The notes beneath the pieces were generated by a model. It was not told where the DNA came from. It ran no database searches and saw only the letters and a list, made by a program, of their open reading frames with translations. 10,017 bases of DNA from JAWVZU01 sp033722075 (lineage in GTDB: Bacteria; Pseudomonadota; Gammaproteobacteria; Xanthomonadales; SZUA-38). This document shows positions 1-6,971 of the stretch, one piece after another (positions within the stretch are counted from its first letter, which is position 1; every line of letters starts with the position of its first letter). The translations under genes and the position numbers were made by a program. The stretch covers positions 1-10,017 of the forward strand of contig JAWVZU010000146.1 of assembly GCA_033722075.1 (NCBI GenBank). Reading direction: 5' to 3'.

Positions 1-23
1 ACCGCTGTTCCCGGCGTAAGCCC

Positions 24-51
24 TAAAGAAAAAGCGGGCCGCAGCCCGCTT
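24..51 (-). terminator. Rho-independent terminator of the five-gene operon
   Basis: Read on the minus strand, an 8-bp GC-rich stem (44-51 pairing with 32-39) with a 4-nt loop is followed by a T-rich run (TTTCTTTA, 31 to 24). It begins 23 nt past the TGA of the RND transporter gene. This is a textbook intrinsic terminator and the natural end of the minus-strand transcript. On the plus strand the same hairpin is followed by a C/T mixture, so any action on a convergent transcript from the left would be weaker. Confidence 0.85.
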
Positions 52-74
52 CTCCTTCCCCTCTGATTCAGCGA

Positions 75-2585
75 TCAGGCGTCGGCCTTCTCGCGCGGCC
101 GCAGCAGCACCCTCGCAAGCGCCGGCAGGATCAGCACCGCGCCCACCATGTTCAGGAAGAACATGAACGCCAGCAGCTTGCCCATGTCGGCCTGGAACTG
201 AAGCGTGGAGAAAATCCACGTACCGACCCCGATGGCCAGCGTAAAGGCGGTGAAGATCACCGGCTTACCCGTCTGCTTGAGCGCATGGAAGTACGCTTCC
301 TCCAGGCTCATGCCCTCCTCCTTCAGGCAGTACTGGAGGCGGCTGAAGATGTAGATCCCGTAGTCCACGCCGATCCCGACGCCCAACGCGACCACCGGCA
401 AGGTGTTGACCTTCAGGCCGATCCCCAGGTACGCCATCAGTGCATAAGCGAGAACGGAAACGAGCGCCAGCGGAAGCACGATGCAGATCGTTCCGCGCAA
501 CGACCGGAAGGTGATCACACAGAGAACAATGATCACGGCATAGACCAGCACCAGCATCGGGAACTGGGCAGCCTCGACGACTTCGTTGGTTGCGGCCATC
601 ACCCCGACATTGCCCGTGGCGAGCCGGAAATTGACTTGTCCCGGTTCCAGCTGGTCCTTTGGCACAGGCGTGTAATCCAGCCTTGTCTTGCCGGGATCTG
701 CCAGCTGGTTCAGCAGGTCGGCCGGAACCTCCGTTTCGGTGCCCGCGCCGTACTGCCGACGATAGTCCTTGACCGCGGAGACCACGCGATTGATCGTGGA
801 GGCCTTGTGATCCTCGGTGAAGGCGATGACGGGCATCGCATCACAGTCGCGATTGAGCAGACCCGTGTCGGTTTCGATGTTCTGCAGGTTCTGACGCATC
901 ACGAAGTTGTTTCGCGGCAGGACGCGCCAGTTGATGTTCCCCTCGTTCCAGCCCGCATTGATGACCTTCGCCACCCAGGGCAACGTGATCACCTGCTGCA
1001 CGCCCTCGACGTTCAGGATGTGCCAGGCGAACCGGTCGATGTTCTCCATGGCCTCGTAGTCTTCCGTACAGGCCTGCATCGGTGCTTCAGCGATGATGTT
1101 GATGGCATCCACACCCAGGGAGAACTCGGAACTGATCACCTCCGCGTCCTGGTTGTAGCGTGCGTCCGGTCGCAGTTCCGGAACGCCCGCCTGCGAATCG
1201 CCGATCTGCATTTCGTCTCCCTTGTCGAGACCAAACACGAACAAACCACCGGCGATGACGATGGTCAGGATCGCGACGGGCATCTTGGTGAAACCCGCCA
1301 GGGCGCGCCAGAGAGCATCACGGCCATGGGTGCGCTTGATGTGCGATTCCCGCCAGGCGCTGATGTTCTTTACCCGGATCAGGGACAGCAACAGGGGCAG
1401 CAGAATGAGGTTGGTGAAGATGATCAAGGCCACACCGATGCTCGCGGTGGTCGCCAGCTCCCGAATGATCCGGATGTCGATGAACAGGATGGTCAGGAAT
1501 CCGACCGTATCGCTGAGAAGCGCGATCGTACCGGGTGCCAGCAGGCGTCGGAAGGTCCTTCGCGCGGCGCGCATGGAACTGACGCCGTGGGCTTCATTCG
1601 GATCGGTCGCTTCCGCCTCACCGAAGAGGAACTCGTTGTTCCAGGAAGTGATCATCTGGACACCATGACTGACTCCGATGGCGAAGATCAGGAATGGCGT
1701 CAGGATATTCATGGGGTCGATGCCGTAGCCGAGCAGGCTGAGCGTGCCCAGCTGCCAGATCACCGCCACGATGGAGCAGATCAGCGGCAGGATGGTCAGC
1801 GCGAAAGAGCCGGAATAGAGGAACAGAAGTATGGCCGTGATGAGGATGGCGATCCCGAAGAAATAGATGACCGACTTGGCGCCTTCCGCAATATCCCCGA
1901 CGATCTTCGCGAAGCCGATGATGTGCACGTCCAGCTGTTCGGACTCGAAATCCTGGCGGATCTGCTCGAGATCCGCGGCAACCCGCTGGTAGTCGATCTT
2001 TTCCCCCGTCTGAGGGTTCACCTCCAGCAGGTCGGCCCAGACCATGGCACCGCTGAAGTCCTCGGCGACGAGACGGCCGAGCTGGCCGGACTTGACGATA
2101 TTGGCCCGGATCCTGTCGAAATCCTCCTGGCTCGGATCGAAGTCTTCGGAAGATGGCGCGAAGTTGGCGGGAATCACGTTGCCGCCGGCAAAGCCCCCTT
2201 CGACGATTTCCACGAAGCGGACGTTTGGAGTGAAGATCGACCGGACGCCGGCCCGGTTGACCCCATCAATGAAAAACACCTCGTTGGTGACCTGCTCGAA
2301 CGCCTTGAAGAACTCGGCGTCGAACATGTCGCCGTCTTTTGCCATGACCGCGACCAGCAGTCGGTTGGCGCCCCCGAAGGAATCCTCGTAGTCGAGGAAG
2401 GTCTGCATGTACTCATGTTCGAGCGGCAGCTGCTTCTTGAAACCGGCATCGACCCGCAGCTGGGCCGCGAAGAACACCATCACCATGGTGACCACGGTAA
2501 AGATGAACAACAGCGGCATGCGCGCACCAAAGATCATGCGCTCCATGGCGTAACCGAATCCTTTGTTGGGCAGCGATTTGCTCAT
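75..2585 (-). CDS. RND superfamily transporter, MMPL/HpnN-like (12 TM, 836 aa)
   Basis: This is an inner-membrane, probably proton-driven transporter, and I infer a lipid or other hydrophobic substrate. It shows the duplicated RND plan: TM1 near residues 23-42, a periplasmic loop near 43-235, TM2-6 near 236-403, TM7 near 435-453, a second loop near 454-672, and TM8-12 near 675-828. The second half carries the MMPL signature GVGIGVDYG with the Asp-Tyr pair D741/Y742. The equivalent first-half site reads GVSHGVQ (304-310) and lacks Asp. C506 and C581 in loop 2 could form a disulphide. The ATG at 2585 overlaps the upstream TGA (ATGA), with GGGAG in front, so translation is probably coupled to the propeller gene. 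No adaptor (MFP) or TolC gene is nearby, which argues against a tripartite drug pump. Length fits the MMPL/HpnN type, not the roughly 1050-aa AcrB type. The substrate is unknown. Confidence 0.9.
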   Translation of the reverse strand: MSKSLPNKGFGYAMERMIFGARMPLLFIFTVVTMVMVFFAAQLRVDAGFKKQLPLEHEYMQTFLDYEDSFGGANRLLVAVMAKDGDMFDAEFFKAFEQVTNEVFFIDGVNRAGVRSIFTPNVRFVEIVEGGFAGGNVIPANFAPSSEDFDPSQEDFDRIRANIVKSGQLGRLVAEDFSGAMVWADLLEVNPQTGEKIDYQRVAADLEQIRQDFESEQLDVHIIGFAKIVGDIAEGAKSVIYFFGIAILITAILLFLYSGSFALTILPLICSIVAVIWQLGTLSLLGYGIDPMNILTPFLIFAIGVSHGVQMITSWNNEFLFGEAEATDPNEAHGVSSMRAARRTFRRLLAPGTIALLSDTVGFLTILFIDIRIIRELATTASIGVALIIFTNLILLPLLLSLIRVKNISAWRESHIKRTHGRDALWRALAGFTKMPVAILTIVIAGGLFVFGLDKGDEMQIGDSQAGVPELRPDARYNQDAEVISSEFSLGVDAINIIAEAPMQACTEDYEAMENIDRFAWHILNVEGVQQVITLPWVAKVINAGWNEGNINWRVLPRNNFVMRQNLQNIETDTGLLNRDCDAMPVIAFTEDHKASTINRVVSAVKDYRRQYGAGTETEVPADLLNQLADPGKTRLDYTPVPKDQLEPGQVNFRLATGNVGVMAATNEVVEAAQFPMLVLVYAVIIVLCVITFRSLRGTICIVLPLALVSVLAYALMAYLGIGLKVNTLPVVALGVGIGVDYGIYIFSRLQYCLKEEGMSLEEAYFHALKQTGKPVIFTAFTLAIGVGTWIFSTLQFQADMGKLLAFMFFLNMVGAVLILPALARVLLRPREKADA

Positions 2586-3664
2586 GAGCCTGCTCCCGGT
2601 GCATAGGTGGATACGCCGTCCTCGCCGACTATCAGCAGATTGGCCCCTACACCAGCGACCACGTTGGCGAGATCGCTACCGTCCGGGTGGGAAAACGACT
2701 GAAAGGCACTCCCGGCGCTGTTGCGCACCAGCACCTCGCCGTTGGCCCCGACCAGGGCAATGCGACCGTCTTCGGTCACGGTACCGCCCATGATCGAACT
2801 CTGGCTGCCGGTGCGAATCTCCTGCCAGGTCTCGCCGCCATCGGTAGATTCGAAGACGTGGCCACGGAGTCCAAACGCAAGGAGCGTATCCTCAGCCGTG
2901 GTGAGGACCCCGAAAAGCGACCCGGAATAGGGAAACTCGATCCGCGACCAGCTTTCGCCCTGGTCGTCGGAGTAATAGCCGTAACCGGCCTCGGCAGCGA
3001 TGAACAGGCGCCCGTCCGACAGCTGGGCCATGCCGTTCAGATGATAGTCGTAGTATTCGTCTTCGACATCCTCCAGGGCCGCTTCCATGTCTTCCGGCGT
3101 CAGTGCCTCGCCTTCTTCGAAATACTCGTCGGACTCGTAGTCATCATCTTCCGCATCGCCACTCGCGATGAGATCGCCGATGAACTCCTGACGCCAGGAT
3201 TGGCCGCCGTCCTGGGTGATGAAGATCCTGCCGTAGGCCCCGATCGCGAAGCCGCGGGATTCATTGATGAAGAAAACATCCAGCAGGGGATTGGGATCGT
3301 CCCCGGGATCCTGGTTTGGGTTCGCAAACTGGCGGTCCCAGGTCAATCCACCGTCCGCGCTATGGAGAATGACCGCATCGTGGCCGACGGCCCACAGGTC
3401 GTCCCCGAAGGTGGCCACAGCGGTCAGCGTCGATCGAGTGGGGACCGATTCAGCTTGCCGCCACTGCTGCCGATCCTCCGACAGCAGAATGTGACCTCGC
3501 TCACCGACCGCCACCGCACGTTGCAGCGTGTTGACTACATCCAGCAGCAACGACTCATCGGCCAGCGGCATTTTTTCGGCCGGCAGCAAGGCACTGTCGT
3601 CCGCCGGCTGCGCGAGCACAACCGGTGCCAGGAGCATGCCCATCAACAGGACGTGGCAGCGCAT
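2582..3664 (-). CDS. Exported YCF48/BNR-repeat beta-propeller protein (360 aa)
   Basis: This is a predicted periplasmic beta-propeller of the YCF48/HCF136-like class. The signal peptide is residues 1-18, with a hydrophobic core ending VLA and cleavage before Gln19. Four Asp boxes are clear: SADGGLTW (102-109), TQDGGQSW (150-157), SDDQGESW (232-239) and STDGGETW (273-280). A degenerate one lies at 62-68. Asp-box spacing is 48, 82 and 41 residues. The long interval contains a strongly acidic insert, about 168-208, with around 20 Asp/Glu. YCF48 homologues in phototrophs help assemble photosystem II. Nothing here is photosynthetic, so the fold is presumably reused as a scaffold or partner. Its TGA overlaps the start of the RND gene by 4 nt, so a direct role with that pump is the simplest inference. 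The ATG at 3664 has AGAGGGG about 8 nt upstream. The fold is well supported; the role is not. Confidence 0.85.
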   Translation of the reverse strand: MRCHVLLMGMLLAPVVLAQPADDSALLPAEKMPLADESLLLDVVNTLQRAVAVGERGHILLSEDRQQWRQAESVPTRSTLTAVATFGDDLWAVGHDAVILHSADGGLTWDRQFANPNQDPGDDPNPLLDVFFINESRGFAIGAYGRIFITQDGGQSWRQEFIGDLIASGDAEDDDYESDEYFEEGEALTPEDMEAALEDVEDEYYDYHLNGMAQLSDGRLFIAAEAGYGYYSDDQGESWSRIEFPYSGSLFGVLTTAEDTLLAFGLRGHVFESTDGGETWQEIRTGSQSSIMGGTVTEDGRIALVGANGEVLVRNSAGSAFQSFSHPDGSDLANVVAGVGANLLIVGEDGVSTYAPGAGS

Positions 3665-3684
3665 AGCGTATCCCCTCTTCCCAA

Positions 3685-3701
3685 CGCGCCGTCGCGGCGC
3701 G
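3685..3701 (-). other. GC-only intercistronic hairpin between the DUF1329 and YCF48 genes
   Basis: A perfect 7-bp stem made only of G and C (3685-3691 with 3695-3701) closes a 3-nt loop. It lies in the 55-nt gap after the DUF1329 stop and about 20 nt before the next ATG. No T-run follows it, so it is unlikely to be an intrinsic terminator. It could protect the upstream mRNA from 3' decay or tune the ratio of the upstream and downstream proteins. Confidence 0.45.
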
Positions 3702-3719
3702 GTCAGCTAGTTCTTCGGG

Positions 3720-5081
3720 CTAACGACGACCTCGTTTGCGAAGCGCCTGGGGCGTGTAATCGGCGGGCCTGCCAGGCGAATTGAAGACGTTGACTTCGTC
3801 CTGGTTGTCGATCCCGACGGTCACATAGCGCCCTGACTGAAGGTCGTGATGTGTTTCCAGCGTCGACCAATAGGTCGGCACGTCGTAATAGTTGATCGAG
3901 TGAGCTTCCGAGAACCGCCACAGCTCACCCCGGTTGTCATAGTGGTCGATCAGGGCGATCTGATAGCTATCCTCATCCATGTAATAGGTGCGGCGACTGT
4001 TGATGTGCCGGGTGCCTTCGCGAAGCCTTGCATCCACTACCCAGACCCGATGCAGTTCGTAACGCATGAGATCCGGGTTCAGGTGCCCCGGCCGGACAAA
4101 GTCGTCATAGTCGACCGTGTCTGCATGCGCCTTGTAGGAGTTGTACGGAATGTACATCTCGCGCTTGCCGACCACGGACCACTCGAAGCGATCCATGGCG
4201 CCGTTGAACATGTCGGTCATGTCGTTGGTGCGAAGACCATCCGACGCCGTGCCCGGGTTGTCATATGCCACGTTCGGCGCCCGGCGCACCCGGCGCTGTC
4301 CCGGGTTGTAGATCCAGGCCTGACGCTCCTGCTTGAGCTGATTCATGGTCTCGTGAACCAGGAGTACGTTTCCCGCCAGACGAGCCGGCGCTTCAACCAC
4401 CTGGTAGAAATAGAGCAGGATGTTGTTGATGTCGTCGATCGTGTTGCCGGGAACATAGTAAAGGCCCAGCAGTTCCTCCCGCAGTTTCACGACCGTGTAG
4501 CGCCCGTCCGCAGTCGGGGCCACCTGGTTGTTGTAGCGATAGCCTCCGGTGCCCTTGTACTTGAGCTTGTGATTCCACATCAGCTCGTAGGCATTCTCCG
4601 GAAACGGAAACGGGAAGCCGAGCTGAACATTCTCGACCCCTTCGCCGTTGGCCACCAGCTGGCCGGTCCGACCGTTCTGCCTGGTCGCCTCGTAAACGTC
4701 CTCGGGAAACGACGCCGTCCGCCGGGTCTGATAGACATTCATCCGAAAGGTGGGATATCGCTCGAACATGGCGATCTGCCCGACGGACAGGTTGTCCCGA
4801 TACTGATCGACGTTCTCGGGCGTGATCGTGAACAGGATCTTGTCATCCGCAAACGGATCCGGGTGATGATCACCCTGGGAATAGCCTGAGGGAGGGCTGG
4901 TAATGCCCCCGGTCCAGGCCGGTATCGTGCCGTCTGCGTTGGGCCCACGCTCGGAGCCCATCGGGGTCAGATCCTGATCAAGCCTGGCAATCTGGTCCGG
5001 CTTGGCGCCGGCGTGTGCGAGACCCACCAAAAAAGGGAGCGCCGAGAGCGCTCCCGTCAGTACCTTCAATGCTGGTTTCAT
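3720..5081 (-). CDS. DUF1329 family periplasmic protein, LolB-like (453 aa)
   Basis: This is an exported DUF1329 protein. From what I recall, structures in the family resemble the lipoprotein/lipid-carrier fold of LolA/LolB, which would suit a periplasmic carrier of a hydrophobic ligand. The signal peptide is residues 1-24, ending AHA. Near the mature N-terminus is the family hallmark LTPMGSERGPNADGTIPAW (38-56), followed by a long Tyr/Asn/Trp-rich body typical of the family; length is normal. The open frame extends upstream to 5189, but that would overlap the DUF1302 gene and put 36 residues before the signal peptide, so I place the start at the ATG at 5081. No good Shine-Dalgarno precedes it (the upstream reads ACAAACAACCT). 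The DUF1302 stop is only 10 nt away, so re-initiation or coupling is likely. DUF1329 and DUF1302 genes are commonly adjacent, as here. The molecular function is not established. Confidence 0.88.
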   Translation of the reverse strand: MKPALKVLTGALSALPFLVGLAHAGAKPDQIARLDQDLTPMGSERGPNADGTIPAWTGGITSPPSGYSQGDHHPDPFADDKILFTITPENVDQYRDNLSVGQIAMFERYPTFRMNVYQTRRTASFPEDVYEATRQNGRTGQLVANGEGVENVQLGFPFPFPENAYELMWNHKLKYKGTGGYRYNNQVAPTADGRYTVVKLREELLGLYYVPGNTIDDINNILLYFYQVVEAPARLAGNVLLVHETMNQLKQERQAWIYNPGQRRVRRAPNVAYDNPGTASDGLRTNDMTDMFNGAMDRFEWSVVGKREMYIPYNSYKAHADTVDYDDFVRPGHLNPDLMRYELHRVWVVDARLREGTRHINSRRTYYMDEDSYQIALIDHYDNRGELWRFSEAHSINYYDVPTYWSTLETHHDLQSGRYVTVGIDNQDEVNVFNSPGRPADYTPQALRKRGRR

Positions 5082-5091
5082 AGGTTGTTTG

Positions 5092-6906
5092 TCAGAATGC
5101 GTAGGAAACGGAAAATGCCACAAAATCCCGATCGCGAAGTTCATTCTGGGCCCCGGCGCCGAAGAATCGCGTATAGGCGATATCCGCACTCCACTTCGAC
5201 AGGTAGTTGCCGGCCAACCCCAGTGTGAGGGACTTGCGATCCTCGAGGAAACTACCCCCCGGACCTGGCGACACGCCCGACACGTCGTGGTTGAAGGCCA
5301 GACGTGGGAACAGGTTCCAGGGCGTCCCGAAAGCGGAGTTGTAATCGAGGCGCGTCACGAACCGATAGCCCCAGGAGAAGTCGTCGGCAAACCAGTCGTC
5401 AGGCGTGGTCACGGGGTTGCGCAGATTGCCGCCGCTGAGTTCGCTGGGCCCGCCACCGGTATCGGTCGCCGGACCGTTGTAACGGAGCACCGAGGTTTCG
5501 GGCAGATCCCAGACCTTCTGGGCGCCGATCTCCGCCAGCATCACCCACTGGTCGGCACTGAACAGATTGCCCGGGCCGATGACATTGGTGATGGTCAGCT
5601 GGGCCTGGGTGACCTCGTGCTCTTCCCAGCCGCGGATCTCCTCGCCGAAATCGAAGGAACCGAGCTGGCTCACGAAACGGTTCACGGGTGCTGGAATCGC
5701 GGCGTTCAGCGGGGTCAGCGCCGAGAACAGCACCTCAACGTCGTCGATCTGCAGCGGGAGGTTGTCCCGATAGCTCACCTCGCCGGCAAAGGAGATGCCG
5801 CCGATCTCGGTGTTGAAGCTGATCCCGTAGAGGTTGATATCCTCCGGATACTCGATGAAATAGCGGCCGGAGGAAGGACTCGCGTTCTCGACCGCGAACC
5901 CGCTGATGAGCGGAAGGCGGCTGTGGTAATTCAGGTAATAGAACCCGAACTCCGTATTGTTGAAGTTCTCCGCATAATAGCGCGCCGCCAGGCCGAACTG
6001 GCCGTCGTCATCCGGGCTGCGATCAAAGGTCCGCGGAATGGTCAGCGGCGGGAATCCCTCGTCAACCAGGCCGAAGCCCAGCATGGCAATCCGGCCACCC
6101 GGTACGCCAAAGTCATTGGTCGCAAAATAGGTGCCGACCGGATCGGGATCGATCTGCTCGAACTCGAACATGTAAACCGCCTCGAACGACAGGTTCGCCG
6201 TGGGGCTGAACGAGGTCCAGATCATGTCGATCGGGAGGAAGGCCTCTTTCAGTTCGGCGCCGGCAACCCGCAGCTTGGATACGTCGACCGGGTTGATGAC
6301 GTTGATGCCTCCCTGGATGAAGGTGCTCTCGCCCCAGCTCACCACCTGGCGACCGAAGCGAACTGTGCCCAGCGCATCACCGATATCGAAGTCCCAATAC
6401 AGAAACGCGTCGAGGAGGCGGATATCGCTGCCCACGAATTCCTTGGGCTCACCGAACCGGTCGTCCGGGACATCCAGGAAATCGTTGCTTTCATTCTCGA
6501 AGTCATAGAATCCGGAGGCCCGGAAAAACCCGCCGAAATTCTTGTAGGAGAAGCCCAGTTCCGTGGTGATCTTGAGGGCGTGAGAGATCAAATCTCCGTC
6601 GTCATAGTTCAGGTTGCCGTCATCACCGTTCACGGAAAAGCGGCCCGGTGCCGCGATCTGTTCGCCGATCGACAGATTGCCGGTGGCGTAGGGAATGGTC
6701 AGGGCGGGGTTCAGGTTCGCCTTGCCGACGTTGCTCTCGTCCCGGTCCTCGATCCGCCAGCTGGCGCCGTAGGAGATGGTCGTATCCCAGGAACCCGTGA
6801 GCTCGCCGCTACCAAACTCGATGGCCGAAGCGTTGCTCACGACCCCTCCGCAGGCGAGAGCGCCGAGCACAGCCAGGCTGAGCTTTCGATTGATCTTGGT
6901 GTTCAT
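5092..6906 (-). CDS. DUF1302 family outer-membrane beta-barrel protein (604 aa)
   Basis: This is a predicted outer-membrane beta-barrel of the DUF1302 family. The signal peptide is residues 1-28, ending SNASA. The mature start carries FGSGELTGSWDTTISYGAS, and GRQVVSWGESTFIQGG (185-200) is another conserved block. Alternating aromatic/polar strands run throughout, and the protein ends SVSYAF, the terminal Phe expected of a BAM-assembled barrel. The mature chain has no cysteine. The ATG at 6906 has GGGAG 7 nt upstream and gives a normal signal peptide. A second ATG at 6960, with AGGGGG upstream, would add 18 residues before it, and an in-frame TTG at 6975 overlaps the lipase stop; both are less likely. 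The next gene, DUF1329, begins 10 nt after this stop. Placement between a surface lipase and a periplasmic LolB-like protein suggests an outer-membrane channel or docking site. Substrate specificity is unknown. Confidence 0.87.
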   Translation of the reverse strand: MNTKINRKLSLAVLGALACGGVVSNASAIEFGSGELTGSWDTTISYGASWRIEDRDESNVGKANLNPALTIPYATGNLSIGEQIAAPGRFSVNGDDGNLNYDDGDLISHALKITTELGFSYKNFGGFFRASGFYDFENESNDFLDVPDDRFGEPKEFVGSDIRLLDAFLYWDFDIGDALGTVRFGRQVVSWGESTFIQGGINVINPVDVSKLRVAGAELKEAFLPIDMIWTSFSPTANLSFEAVYMFEFEQIDPDPVGTYFATNDFGVPGGRIAMLGFGLVDEGFPPLTIPRTFDRSPDDDGQFGLAARYYAENFNNTEFGFYYLNYHSRLPLISGFAVENASPSSGRYFIEYPEDINLYGISFNTEIGGISFAGEVSYRDNLPLQIDDVEVLFSALTPLNAAIPAPVNRFVSQLGSFDFGEEIRGWEEHEVTQAQLTITNVIGPGNLFSADQWVMLAEIGAQKVWDLPETSVLRYNGPATDTGGGPSELSGGNLRNPVTTPDDWFADDFSWGYRFVTRLDYNSAFGTPWNLFPRLAFNHDVSGVSPGPGGSFLEDRKSLTLGLAGNYLSKWSADIAYTRFFGAGAQNELRDRDFVAFSVSYAF

Positions 6907-6971
6907 CCGTTGACTCCCGGGAAGCTGATCTGCACGTTGCGTCTGTTCTTTGCGATTCATGGCCAGCCCCC

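Noticed and set aside
2..19. Possible C-terminal end of a convergent plus-strand gene (frame ending TAA at 17-19)
   Set aside because: Only five codons are visible, so nothing supports it beyond the adjacent hairpin, which could serve both strands.
285..2606. Long open frame (773 aa) on the plus strand opposite the RND gene
   Set aside because: It is an antisense shadow caused by GC-biased codon use: a low-complexity, His/Asp/Gln/Arg-rich product with no family motifs, while the minus frame encodes a clear transporter.
2582..3664. YCF48 propeller as evidence of a phototroph
   Set aside because: No photosynthesis gene is present. The similarity is to the fold and Asp boxes, which are widespread in non-phototrophic bacteria.
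5082..5189. Upstream extension of the DUF1329 protein by 36 residues to 5189
   Set aside because: It would overlap the 3' end of DUF1302 and place a long non-signal stretch before an evident Sec signal peptide.
6850..6852. Cys19 in the DUF1302 signal peptide as a lipoprotein cysteine
   Set aside because: The preceding residues are Ala-Leu-Ala, not a proper lipobox, and a standard cleavage site ending SNASA follows. A barrel with a C-terminal Phe does not need a lipid anchor.
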